A stretch of 7,212 nt of DNA from JAIBAI01 sp044238875 (GTDB lineage Bacteria; Bacteroidota; Bacteroidia; M30B66), in NCBI GenBank assembly GCA_044238875.1, contig JBIICM010000131.1, positions 1 through 7,212 of the forward strand. Direction: 5' to 3'. A program made the position numbers and the translations under genes. Shown piece by piece: positions 1 to 6,537 of the stretch (positions within the stretch are counted from its first letter, which is position 1; each line of letters starts with the position of its first letter). A model generated the notes under the pieces. It worked only from the letters and a program-made list of their open reading frames with translations, made no database searches and was not told the origin of the DNA.

Positions 1-300
1 CTCGACCTCAGTAAATTTCTCGGATTTTTTCCGGATAGTAATTACAGTGAAAAGGCCTGCTGGTTCTCGATTTCTGAAGGTACATTTACCGAACAGCCGA
101 CGGGCAATTGTTTTGACGCCACCTCAGGCAGGGCACTCGCTTCGCTGCTTGAATGTTCCTATTCAGACTTGTCCCAACTCCGTTTCAACGGACTTATCCG
201 CAGAGCCCTGTTGCGCGATCTGCTCAGATACTATCAGTGGCACCTGCATTCGGCAAAAGACTTTAAGACACCGGCGGTGCTGGAGGTTTTGTTCAGTTAG
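1..300 (+). CDS. recO: DNA repair protein RecO, C-terminal part (5' end outside the window)
   Basis: Frame 1 is open from the first base to a TAG at 298-300, giving 99 residues. RecO acts in the RecFOR pathway in the cytoplasm: it binds DNA and helps load RecA on SSB-coated single strands. The visible part matches the helical C-terminal domain of RecO. It begins with a 'LDLSKFLGFFPD' segment, where family members have an 'L.LSK.LGF.P' motif, followed by a short region of 'F...EG.F' type. It ends with an 'LLRYYQWHL' helix and a 'K.PAVLEVLF' tail, the usual end of RecO, where many members read 'LL.YYRLH...LKSLEVL'. The N-terminal OB fold lies upstream and cannot be checked. The stop position fits a normal, untruncated C-terminus. 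Recognition is from remembered family pattern, not a search. No convincing terminator hairpin follows. Confidence 0.85.
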   Translation, partial: LDLSKFLGFFPDSNYSEKACWFSISEGTFTEQPTGNCFDATSGRALASLLECSYSDLSQLRFNGLIRRALLRDLLRYYQWHLHSAKDFKTPAVLEVLFS

Positions 301-403
301 ATTTATCTAAAATTGTGTATCGATATCTGGCAACATTCTCGAAAAATAAGTATCACATTTAGCTTGCGTGAAGATTGTTTTGCCCTTCTAAATAATCGGA
401 CAA

Positions 404-427
404 GGTTAGTCATAAATTTGACTAATC
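404..427. promoter_or_regulatory. Inverted repeat directly before an ATG; possible operator
   Basis: The arms are GGTTAGTCA (404-412) and TGACTAATC (419-427), separated by TAAATT. Eight of nine positions pair perfectly and the remaining one is a G-T wobble. The repeat ends exactly where an ATG (428-430) begins a 22-codon frame. The loop and right arm together give TAAATTTG (413-420), which fits the Bacteroidota -7 consensus TAnnTTTG. No TTG lies at the usual -33 distance. A dyad overlapping a -7 box would suit a repressor site, but that is inference. It could also be a chance AT-rich dyad in a decaying region. Confidence 0.35.
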
Positions 428-431
428 ATGA

Positions 432-581
432 ACGAGCGAACAGAACGCAAAACCAAAGAAGAAAAGCGGCAAAACCGAACTGCAGATACCTTTTGACCTC
501 TCAGGTTACGCAAAGGGTATCTATTACCTGCAGGTTACACAGGGCGGTGATGTCATGACCTTTAAGCTGGTCAGGGAATGA
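432..581 (+). pseudogene. Orphan T9SS type A C-terminal sorting tail (gene remnant)
   Basis: Frame 3 is open for 49 codons from the stop at 429-431 to a TGA at 579-581. From about 468 it reads as the end of a type A T9SS sorting domain: 'ELQIPFDLSGYAKGIYYL', then 'QVTQGGDV' and 'FKLVRE'. Such domains end with a 'DLSGYAKGIY' strand, a 'V..GG' turn and a basic 'K.LV.E'-like finish. In intact proteins this tail of roughly 70-90 residues sits behind a large secreted body with an N-terminal signal peptide. Here there is no body, no signal peptide and no usable start codon in frame; the first in-frame ATG (555) lies inside the tail. The first third (lysine-rich, 432-467) does not resemble the family. 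The simplest reading is the residue of a deleted or rearranged T9SS cargo gene. Confidence 0.7.
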
Positions 582-635
582 ACAAAAACAATTATGTAAA
601 TTGCACTTTTAAAGTTTTGAATTTTAACGGGACAA

Positions 636-2618
636 ATGCGGTCAAACATATCATTGTTTTTGTTTTTCTATATGCTGCTGACATCGGGCGAATGCTTTGC
701 CCAGAAGCAGGCCAATATCTGGCATTTCGGGCTGAAAAAAACCCTTGATTTCAGCAGCGGTTCGCCGGTAGATCTGCCGGGTAGCAAGATGTTTACTTTT
801 GAAGGTTGCGCCTCCTATTGTGACAAAAACGGCAAATTTCTTTTCTACACAAATGGTGGAGGCCGTGAACCGCTGTTCAGCGGTCAGGATGGTGGCCATA
901 TCTGGAACCGAAACAATGAGGTGATGTATGACATGCGCGGCATAGAGGGCGGAGGATTCTCATCGGCTCAGTCGGCTGTGATTTTCGAGGCGCCCGGGCA
1001 AGACTCGGTTTATTGTGTTTTCACCATGGACGAAATGGAATGGAGTATAGGTGCATCTGACTCAACCAAAGCAGCCCAACCGGGAGGGCGCGGCTTATCC
1101 TATTTCACGGTTGACATGCGGCTCAACGGCGGGCTGGGCGGTGTGGTAATTGCAAACAAGAAGGTTTACAGTCCGTCATATGAAGCAATTTGTGCCGTAA
1201 AGCATCAGAACGCAAGCGATTACTGGATAATCATCCACCAGGATTCGAGCGGCCTGGGCTGTTACAAGGTGACCCAGTCGGGCGTTACATTAGCAGAAGT
1301 ATACACAGATCTTGGCCCAACAGGTAATATCATAAAAGCATCTCCCAACGGCAAATATGTGGCCATCAACACAAATGATGGTGCCATTATGCTCGCATTT
1401 GATAATAGCACCGGGAAATTCTCGAACCCTAAAAACCTGGCCATACAGAACAATATCAACGCTTTTGAATTTTCACCCAACAGTCGTTATTTCTTCACTA
1501 CAGAGAGTTTGCCCTCCGGTTCGCAGAAAACTGTTGTGCAATATGATCTTCAGGCGTCGGATATAGTGGGATCGGCGCGCACGGTCGGCTCAAGCGGTTC
1601 TGCTCTTGTTTCCAGTTTACAATTGGCGCCTGACGGAAAAATCTATGCACTTTCAGTTGATTTCGGAGGTTCAAACAACAGCTCTTTGCACAGGATCAAT
1701 TGTCCGAATACATCGGGCGCCAACCTTGAACTGAATGTGTTTACCTATGAGGGTCAGGAAGATGAATATTTCTTCGGATTACCCAATTTCCCGGCCTGGC
1801 TTTTTGAGCGTTATGACTCGGTCATTGTTGATCTGGGCGCCGACTCACTTGCCCTTTGCAAAAATGCTTCCTTCGTGCTCGACGCAAAAAATCAGGGATC
1901 AACTTACCTCTGGTCCACAGGCGCCACCAGTCAAAGCATCACCGTAAACAAGGCCGGTACATATTCTGTGACCGTTACAAGTCCCTGTGGCAGCGCAACC
2001 GATCAGGTGGTGGTACTGGAATGCCCCGATGGTAAAATCATCGCATCTGATGATACCTGTGTGGAGAAGAGCATCGTGTTTTCAATTGAATCATTGCTGC
2101 TTGTTGAGCAGATCATCGGCTGGAATTTCGGTGATCCCGGCAGCGGTGCTGCCGATAGTTCTAAACTTGGAAGTCCTTCACATCAATTTTCCGCCCCCGG
2201 CACTTACAATGTGAGCTGTATTGTGCAGTTCAACTGCAGCGCCCCTCCCGACCCCGATAATCCGATAACCACACCCTGCTTTTTTATTGACACGCTGTAT
2301 TACACGGTAACGGTTATCGCATGCGATACACTCCAGTCCGACTGCGAAATAAAATTATCTAATGCCTTTACGCCAAACGGAGACGGCACAAACGATTATT
2401 TCGCGCCGGCCACAGGTTGCATTTTCGACAGCTATTCTATGCTGATTCATAACCGATGGGGCTATGTGGTCTTCCAATCAGCCGATCCTTCTGAAAAATG
2501 GGAAGGAAAGCAAAACGGCAATGATTTGCCGGAGGGCGTTTACTTTTATCTGATCAGTTACCGGCCTGCGAACCAACCTGAAAAAACCGAAAAGGGTTTT
2601 GTTTCGCTGATCAGGTAA
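636..2618 (+). CDS. Secreted T9SS type B cargo protein with gliding-motility C-terminal domain
   Basis: The protein has 660 residues, starting at an ATG followed directly by a signal peptide: hydrophobic residues 5-16 and likely cleavage after 'CFA' (22|23). Residues about 27-390 form a propeller-like region. It opens with 'NIWHFG....LDFSSGSPV' and 'FEGCASYCDKNGKFLFYTNGG', and blade-like motifs recur at 236-244 ('SPNGKYVAI'), 280-288 and 331-339 ('APDGKIYAL'). Residues about 398-462 look Ig-like ('LDA.N.GSTYLWSTGATSQSI...GTYSVTV'). Residues about 495-560 look PKD-like ('WNFGDPGSG', 'F..PGTYNV'). Residues 575-660 are the type B sorting domain, with 'NAFTPNGDGTNDYF', 'IHNRWG.VVF' and 'W.G..NG..LPEGVYFYLI'. 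Known biology: such proteins cross the inner membrane by Sec and the outer membrane by T9SS, and are released or attached to the surface. Ligand or adhesive target is unknown. No enzyme active site was seen. It appears monocistronic and faces a converging gene. Confidence 0.9.
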   Translation: MRSNISLFLFFYMLLTSGECFAQKQANIWHFGLKKTLDFSSGSPVDLPGSKMFTFEGCASYCDKNGKFLFYTNGGGREPLFSGQDGGHIWNRNNEVMYDMRGIEGGGFSSAQSAVIFEAPGQDSVYCVFTMDEMEWSIGASDSTKAAQPGGRGLSYFTVDMRLNGGLGGVVIANKKVYSPSYEAICAVKHQNASDYWIIIHQDSSGLGCYKVTQSGVTLAEVYTDLGPTGNIIKASPNGKYVAINTNDGAIMLAFDNSTGKFSNPKNLAIQNNINAFEFSPNSRYFFTTESLPSGSQKTVVQYDLQASDIVGSARTVGSSGSALVSSLQLAPDGKIYALSVDFGGSNNSSLHRINCPNTSGANLELNVFTYEGQEDEYFFGLPNFPAWLFERYDSVIVDLGADSLALCKNASFVLDAKNQGSTYLWSTGATSQSITVNKAGTYSVTVTSPCGSATDQVVVLECPDGKIIASDDTCVEKSIVFSIESLLLVEQIIGWNFGDPGSGAADSSKLGSPSHQFSAPGTYNVSCIVQFNCSAPPDPDNPITTPCFFIDTLYYTVTVIACDTLQSDCEIKLSNAFTPNGDGTNDYFAPATGCIFDSYSMLIHNRWGYVVFQSADPSEKWEGKQNGNDLPEGVYFYLISYRPANQPEKTEKGFVSLIR

Positions 2619-2657
2619 AGCTTTTTCCGGCAGTTACAGCGAGAATCCTTATGGATA

Positions 2658-2681
2658 AACGAGGCGCCCCGGGGCCTCGTT
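2658..2681. terminator. GC-rich hairpin between convergent genes
   Basis: AACGAGGC (2658-2665) and GCCTCGTT (2674-2681) form a perfect 8-bp stem around an 8-base loop. It lies 40 bases after the stop of the T9SS cargo gene and 9 bases beyond the stop of the minus-strand lipoprotein gene, so it could end transcription from both sides. Neither strand has a clear T run after the stem, so it is not a textbook intrinsic terminator. Confidence 0.5.
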
Positions 2682-2689
2682 ACAAGAGG

Positions 2690-3742
2690 TTATTCCTTCT
2701 TGGGTGCCGGATCGTTCATCTGCTGATCCAGGCGCCTCAATTCATTCAGCCGGTTGTTTAGCATATAGATGTAGGCATTGGCCTTTGCCGAGTTGTAGTA
2801 ATCGGCCGCCTTACGGGCATACTTCAGCGCCGTTTCGTAATCATTCATAAATTCATAGGCGACGGCAAGGTTGTAGGTGGCCCGTTTTGCGACCTTCCGG
2901 TTATCAGATCCTGAAAGCCTTTCCCAGATGGCGGCTGCATCTTTCCATTCACCGCGCTGGGCCTTGCGTCGTGCAATCTTCATAGCGCCTGTGCGTGCCG
3001 CCTTTGTGTAGATCTCTCGGCTATAATGCACCCACGATGGGGCTACCCTGATTCCGTAGGCATCACCGCCTTCTCGACCGGTTTGCAAAATGGCCTGTAC
3101 CGGAAACAACAGGCCCCTTACGGCTTGCTCGGGGGTAGGTGCGGTATTGGTAAACCCTCTGGTGGCAAAGTCCTGGTGCTGATCAATAATTGCCCCAGAC
3201 TTAGCTTCATAGATTCTCCAGCCTATTTTAATGTTCACCTGCTCGATAGCCTCAAAATACTTTTCAATGATCTCCTTTCCGTTCTCAGTGCGCTTGCGGG
3301 TGCGTGGCTCGGTGCGGATCATGATATCGGAGTCAAAGGCTTCAATGGCAATCACTGCATCAGCGTTGTACCGGGTACAAAGTGTTTGAATCTGACCCTG
3401 GTCGAGCGGCGCTGGAAACATGCCTGTACCGCTGCCTTCAAGTTGTTCATTTGCAATATGCGTGGTGTATTTGGGCCCACTCTGCAGGCGGCTTTGCAAT
3501 GCAGCCAGAGCCTCCTCCACCCCTCGTCTGTCGGCAAAAAGAATCTCCCCGGTAAAAATGCCTTCAACAACATTGAGCCACCTGTTCTGTTTGGCAGGTT
3601 TGTAGCGGTTCACAAGTACAACTGACTTGATTTGTTGGGGCAAATTTACATCCGCCGGGCGAAGACCCTCATAAGCTACATTGGTTATGCACCCCTGTAA
3701 TACCAACATCAACAGGGCGAAAGCCATCAGGAATTTATTCAT
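2690..3742 (-). CDS. DUF6340-like lipoprotein with C-terminal TPR-like repeats
   Basis: The chosen start is the ATG at 3742 (350 residues). An in-frame TTG seven codons upstream would only lengthen the N-terminus ahead of the signal peptide. Residues 4-15 are hydrophobic and end in a lipobox 'LQGC' with Cys18, so the product is probably lipidated and anchored in the envelope. Residues 38-140 show 'QIKSVVLVNRY' and 'LCTRYNADAVIAIEAFDSD'. This pattern is typical of the uncharacterised Bacteroidota family DUF6340, and I infer it is similar in style to CsgG/LpoB/TolB-N type folds. Residues about 170-220 continue as a mixed domain ('IKIGWRIYEAKSG..I'). Residues about 254-335 are helical TPR-like repeats ('RGEWKDAAAIWERL', 'ATYNLAVAYEFMNDYETALKYARKA'). 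The tail is charged. Function is unknown; the TPR part suggests protein binding. The gene sits 34 bases behind the ABC-F gene on the same strand, so co-transcription is possible. Confidence 0.8.
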   Translation of the reverse strand: MNKFLMAFALLMLVLQGCITNVAYEGLRPADVNLPQQIKSVVLVNRYKPAKQNRWLNVVEGIFTGEILFADRRGVEEALAALQSRLQSGPKYTTHIANEQLEGSGTGMFPAPLDQGQIQTLCTRYNADAVIAIEAFDSDIMIRTEPRTRKRTENGKEIIEKYFEAIEQVNIKIGWRIYEAKSGAIIDQHQDFATRGFTNTAPTPEQAVRGLLFPVQAILQTGREGGDAYGIRVAPSWVHYSREIYTKAARTGAMKIARRKAQRGEWKDAAAIWERLSGSDNRKVAKRATYNLAVAYEFMNDYETALKYARKAADYYNSAKANAYIYMLNNRLNELRRLDQQMNDPAPKKE

Positions 3743-3750
3743 ATCGGTTA

Positions 3751-3764
3751 TTTGTTTAAACAAA
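3751..3764. promoter_or_regulatory. 14-bp perfect palindrome upstream of the lipoprotein gene
   Basis: TTTGTTTAAACAAA is perfectly self-complementary. It lies in the 34-base gap between the ABC-F stop and the lipoprotein ATG, ending 8 bases before that ATG on the minus strand. It is preceded on the minus strand by a T-rich run. It could be a protein-binding dyad or a small element affecting translation of the downstream gene. With such AT-rich content, chance is also possible. Confidence 0.3.
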
Positions 3765-3776
3765 AAAAATCAATTA

Positions 3777-5657
3777 TCAAAGCTCCATTTTTTCGGCAAG
3801 CACAAGCCAGCGGTTGGTTTTTACTTCAAGTTCCGATTCGCTTTGTGCCGCTTCTTCGGCAATTTTGCTGAGTTCATGATGGTCGGTAAGGCCACGGTTT
3901 AATTGTTCATGAAGCACTTTTATTTTCATTTCCAAATCAGAAATCTCCTTTTCGAGCAGTCCAAATTCATGCACTTCTTTAAAGGATGCTTTTGTTTTTT
4001 GTTTGACGGGAGCAACAGTTTCTGACTTTATTTCGATTACAGGCGCCGGTTCTATTTTTGCCCGTGTCAGGTGCTGCCTGTAATCGGTGTAATTACCATT
4101 GAAATCGCTGATGTTACCACTGCCGTCAAAGACAAAAAGATGGTCGGCCAAACTGTCCATAAAATAGCGGTCATGGGTGACGATCAAAACACATCCGCTG
4201 AAATGTTCCAGAAAATCCTGTAAGATGTTGAGCGTTTGAATATCGAGGTCGTTGGTGGGCTCATCCAGTATGAGAAAGTTGGGGTTCTTCATCAATACCG
4301 TAAGCAGGTAAAGCCGCCTTTTTTCGCCACCGCTGAGTTTGGCTACCGGCGTGTATTGCATATCGGGCGGAAAAAGAAACATCTGCAAAAGGCCTGAGGC
4401 TGAAAGATTACGGCCATCGGCCATCGGTATCACATCTGCGATTTCACGTACCACCTCAATCACGCGCTTGTCTTCCTGCTTCAGCATACCTTCTTGCGAA
4501 TAATAGCCAAAAACCACTGTCTCACCCACCTGAATCTTCCCTGCATCCGGCAGTAATTCACCCATAATTAACTTCAGAAAGGTTGATTTGCCACTCCCGT
4601 TTTTGCCGGCAATTCCAATTTTTTCTCCCCGCCTGAATGTGTAAGTAAAAGGTTTGATGATTTCTCTGTCGCCAAATTTTTTGGCTACTTTGATAAGTTC
4701 CAGGATTTTTCCGCCAAGCCGGGTACTCTTTACCTGAAGCTGAACCGATTCTTCTTTCAAACGTCTGGAAGCCTTATCCTTCAGCTCATAAAAATCATCT
4801 ATCCTGGCTTTGGCTTTTGTTCCGCGGGCTTTAGGCATTCGCCGCATCCATTCCAGTTCTCTCGTGTAAAGGTTTCTGGCTTTCTCTACCTCACTGTTAA
4901 ATATTTCAGTGGCAGCTGCCTTTTTTTCAAGGTAATAGGCATAATTACCTTTGTAACGCTGCACAGCGTTTCTTTCCAGTTCTAATATATCAGTACAAAC
5001 ATTATCAAGAAAATACCGGTCGTGTGTAATCATCAGGAGGGTGAGCCTGCTTTGTTTCAAAAAAGCTTCCAGCCATTCAATCATCTCTACATCAAGGTGG
5101 TTGGTGGGCTCATCAAGCAGCAGCAGATCCGGCTCTTCAATCAGCACAGCAGCAAGGGCAACACGCTTGCGCTGGCCTCCCGAAAGTGATGACATCGGTG
5201 CATCAAACTGGTGAATACTGAGCCGGCCGAGTACTTCTCTGACCCTTGATTCAGTATCCCATGCTTTTTTAGCCTCCACCTCGGCAATGGCTTTTTCAAG
5301 TACTTCAGCAGTAAGTTTGTCAGGCGCTGTTTCATGCCTGATCAAAGCCTGTTCGTATGCACTGATGGCTTTTAACCTGGGGTCATCGCCTGAGAATATG
5401 GTCTGTAATACCGTTTTTGCCGGATTAAAGGGCGGTTCCTGATCGAGCCATGAAACCCTGATATCCTTTCGGAAAACAACAGATCCCTGATCCGCAATAT
5501 CCCGTCCGGAAAGAATACGCATAAGGGTTGATTTACCGGCACCATTGCGTGCTACCAATGCTGTTTTTTGTCCCTGCTGCAGGCCAAAAGTGATGTTTAA
5601 GAACAAGATACGGTCGCCGTAAGACTTGCTTAGATTTTCAACCTGAAGATAATTCAC
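3777..5657 (-). CDS. uup: ABC-F family ATPase, Uup type
   Basis: The protein has 626 residues and two ABC domains without membrane segments. ABC1 has Walker A at 36-43 (ARNGAGKS, with Ala where Gly is usual), signature LSGGQ (158-162), Walker B LLLLDEPTNHLD with Glu183, and switch His212. The linker has the Uup-like 'MRRMPKARGTKAKARID' (271-286). ABC2 has Walker A GKNGSGKS (351-358), LSGGE (441-445), Glu466 and His495. Residues about 535-626 are a Lys/Glu-rich spacer and a coiled-coil C-terminal domain, as in Uup. ABC-F proteins are soluble ATPases, many of them acting at the ribosomal E site; Uup has also been linked to DNA binding and precise transposon excision. The start is the GTG at 5657, giving the usual 'NYLQVENLSKSYG' opening; another GTG at 5672 adds five atypical residues. 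The gene follows the rhomboid stop by 17 bases, suggesting an operon. Assignment to Uup rather than another ABC-F branch rests on the linker motif and C-terminal domain. Confidence 0.9.
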   Translation of the reverse strand: MNYLQVENLSKSYGDRILFLNITFGLQQGQKTALVARNGAGKSTLMRILSGRDIADQGSVVFRKDIRVSWLDQEPPFNPAKTVLQTIFSGDDPRLKAISAYEQALIRHETAPDKLTAEVLEKAIAEVEAKKAWDTESRVREVLGRLSIHQFDAPMSSLSGGQRKRVALAAVLIEEPDLLLLDEPTNHLDVEMIEWLEAFLKQSRLTLLMITHDRYFLDNVCTDILELERNAVQRYKGNYAYYLEKKAAATEIFNSEVEKARNLYTRELEWMRRMPKARGTKAKARIDDFYELKDKASRRLKEESVQLQVKSTRLGGKILELIKVAKKFGDREIIKPFTYTFRRGEKIGIAGKNGSGKSTFLKLIMGELLPDAGKIQVGETVVFGYYSQEGMLKQEDKRVIEVVREIADVIPMADGRNLSASGLLQMFLFPPDMQYTPVAKLSGGEKRRLYLLTVLMKNPNFLILDEPTNDLDIQTLNILQDFLEHFSGCVLIVTHDRYFMDSLADHLFVFDGSGNISDFNGNYTDYRQHLTRAKIEPAPVIEIKSETVAPVKQKTKASFKEVHEFGLLEKEISDLEMKIKVLHEQLNRGLTDHHELSKIAEEAAQSESELEVKTNRWLVLAEKMEL

Positions 5658-5661
5658 CCGG

Positions 5662-5669
5662 CAAAGGTA
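5662..5669 (-). promoter_or_regulatory. Possible -7 box just before the ABC-F start codon
   Basis: On the minus strand TACCTTTG fits the Bacteroidota -7 consensus TAnnTTTG and stands 4 bases before the GTG at 5657. If it is used, transcription would begin at or beside the start codon, giving a leaderless or nearly leaderless ABC-F message. No TTG is visible at the usual -33 spacing, and an 8-base motif with six fixed positions is expected a few times by chance in a window of this size. Confidence 0.35.
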
Positions 5670-5674
5670 CACAT

Positions 5675-6454
5675 TCAGAAATCTGTTCCCTGCTGATGAT
5701 CAGGCGGTGGTGCGGCCGGCTTATAAATGTAACGGATGCCAATACCGGCGGTAGTATCCTGATTATTGTTTTCAACAGGCTGATCGGGCTGTATTTCCTG
5801 ATCTTCCTGCTTTTCGTCTTCAAAATACTTTGGCGCCTGAGGCCCCTCTTTTCTAAAGTAAATGGCGGCGAAAAGTCCTGAAAGACCACCCATCAGATGG
5901 GTTTCCCATGAAATACCGGGAATGATCGGAAAAATACCCCATATCATGCTTCCGTAAAGAAAGACCGTAAGCAGTGAAACAGCCATCAAACGGGTATCTC
6001 TGCGAATAAAACCGCTGAATGCATGAAATGAAGCCAAACCATACACGATGCCGCTTGCACCGATGTGCAGATGCGGCCGTCCGAAGCACCAGACGAGTGC
6101 TCCGGTAAGCACCCAGATCCAGCCAAGCGCTTTAAGACCCGCTATCCGGTAAAAGTACAAAGCGCCTGTAAGCAATAAAAACAGGGGTATGCTATTGGAG
6201 AAAATATGGGTGAGACTGCCATGCAGGAGGGGTTCAAGCAGGATACCCGGCAAGCCCGACAAGGTTCTGGGTTCAAGGGCGAGGTGGTGCAGGTCGAGGT
6301 TAAAAAACGACTCAAACCCCCAAATGAGCCAAAGAATCAGCAACAAGAAACCTGCTATTATGGCACTGTATATGACTTTACGTCGCTCACTCCGATCTTG
6401 CTGCTGATCATCAATAATTTCCGTCTGCCCTTCTGTTTTGGGGTACTCGTCCAT
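5675..6454 (-). CDS. Rhomboid family intramembrane serine protease
   Basis: The protein has 259 residues. The chosen start is the ATG at 6454; an in-frame TTG three codons upstream is less likely. Rhomboids cut transmembrane proteins within or beside the membrane, here in the inner membrane. Six hydrophobic helices are visible at about 28-47, 82-102, 107-125, 132-149, 156-175 and 183-200. The catalytic pieces are complete: 'HIFSN' (H83, N87, oxyanion-type residues) in helix 2, GASG with nucleophile S134 in helix 4, and 'WETH' with H186 in helix 6. An N-terminal stretch of about 26 polar residues precedes helix 1. After helix 6 is a hydrophilic tail of about 59 residues, rich in Glu, Asp, Gln and Pro, with a small 'IGIRYIYKP' patch near its end. 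The gene leads a minus-strand run with the ABC-F and lipoprotein genes and is divergent from the phosphoesterase gene. Substrate is unknown. Confidence 0.92.
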   Translation of the reverse strand: MDEYPKTEGQTEIIDDQQQDRSERRKVIYSAIIAGFLLLILWLIWGFESFFNLDLHHLALEPRTLSGLPGILLEPLLHGSLTHIFSNSIPLFLLLTGALYFYRIAGLKALGWIWVLTGALVWCFGRPHLHIGASGIVYGLASFHAFSGFIRRDTRLMAVSLLTVFLYGSMIWGIFPIIPGISWETHLMGGLSGLFAAIYFRKEGPQAPKYFEDEKQEDQEIQPDQPVENNNQDTTAGIGIRYIYKPAAPPPDHQQGTDF

Positions 6455-6537
6455 AAATAACAACTATTTTTACAGCCTTATTGTTAGGCCTTTTCACGGA
6501 ATACAAATTCTGACCCCTTTTTCCTGTGGCAACCTTT
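6455..6537. promoter_or_regulatory. Divergent intergenic region, presumed to hold two promoters
   Basis: These 83 bases separate the starts of two genes that point away from each other, so each should be transcribed from here. For the plus strand, a TTG at 6481-6483 lies 18 bases before TACAAATTCTG (6502-6512), which only loosely resembles TAnnTTTG. For the minus strand I found no good -7 match. The location is well supported; the exact elements are not. Confidence 0.35.

Larger units (their letters stand above)
301..635. other. 335-base stretch without an intact gene
   Basis: Between the recO stop and the ATG of the T9SS cargo gene there is no reading frame with a credible start and family resemblance. 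Bases 301-403 are AT-rich and show nothing beyond a small TATCGATA palindrome near 318-325. Bases 404-427 are an inverted repeat, and 432-581 code for an orphan T9SS sorting tail; both are listed separately. Bases 582-635 are the AT-rich leader of the next gene. In it, 612-619 (AAGTTTTG) matches seven of eight positions of the Bacteroidota -7 box TAnnTTTG, but there is no TTG at the expected -33 distance, so I do not call a promoter. Confidence 0.7.

Noticed and set aside
47..310. 87-codon plus-strand frame
   Set aside because: It is an out-of-frame shadow of the recO end, which shows clear family motifs in frame 1.
502..538. Direct repeat CAGGTTAC at 502-509 and 531-538
   Set aside because: It is only eight bases, the 29-base spacing is not in phase with the coding remnant, and no further copies were seen; probably chance.
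313..558. 81-codon frame on the plus strand from a TTG start
   Set aside because: It overlaps the sorting-tail remnant in another frame, has a non-ATG start and no family resemblance.
428..581. Programmed +1 frameshift (TTT TGA C, 491-497) joining the 22-codon frame from ATG 428 to the T9SS tail, similar to the prfB site
   Set aside because: The sorting-domain resemblance continues upstream of the slip site in the tail's own frame ('ELQIP' before 'FDLSG'), so the tail frame is the ancestral one. The product would also lack a signal peptide.
3026..3625. 199-codon plus-strand frame antisense to the lipoprotein gene
   Set aside because: It is long, but opposite a gene with lipobox and family motifs, and its own product has low-complexity, unstructured composition with no recognisable domain.
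5853..6089. 78-codon minus-strand frame inside the rhomboid gene
   Set aside because: It overlaps the catalytic part of the rhomboid gene in another frame and shows no family motif.
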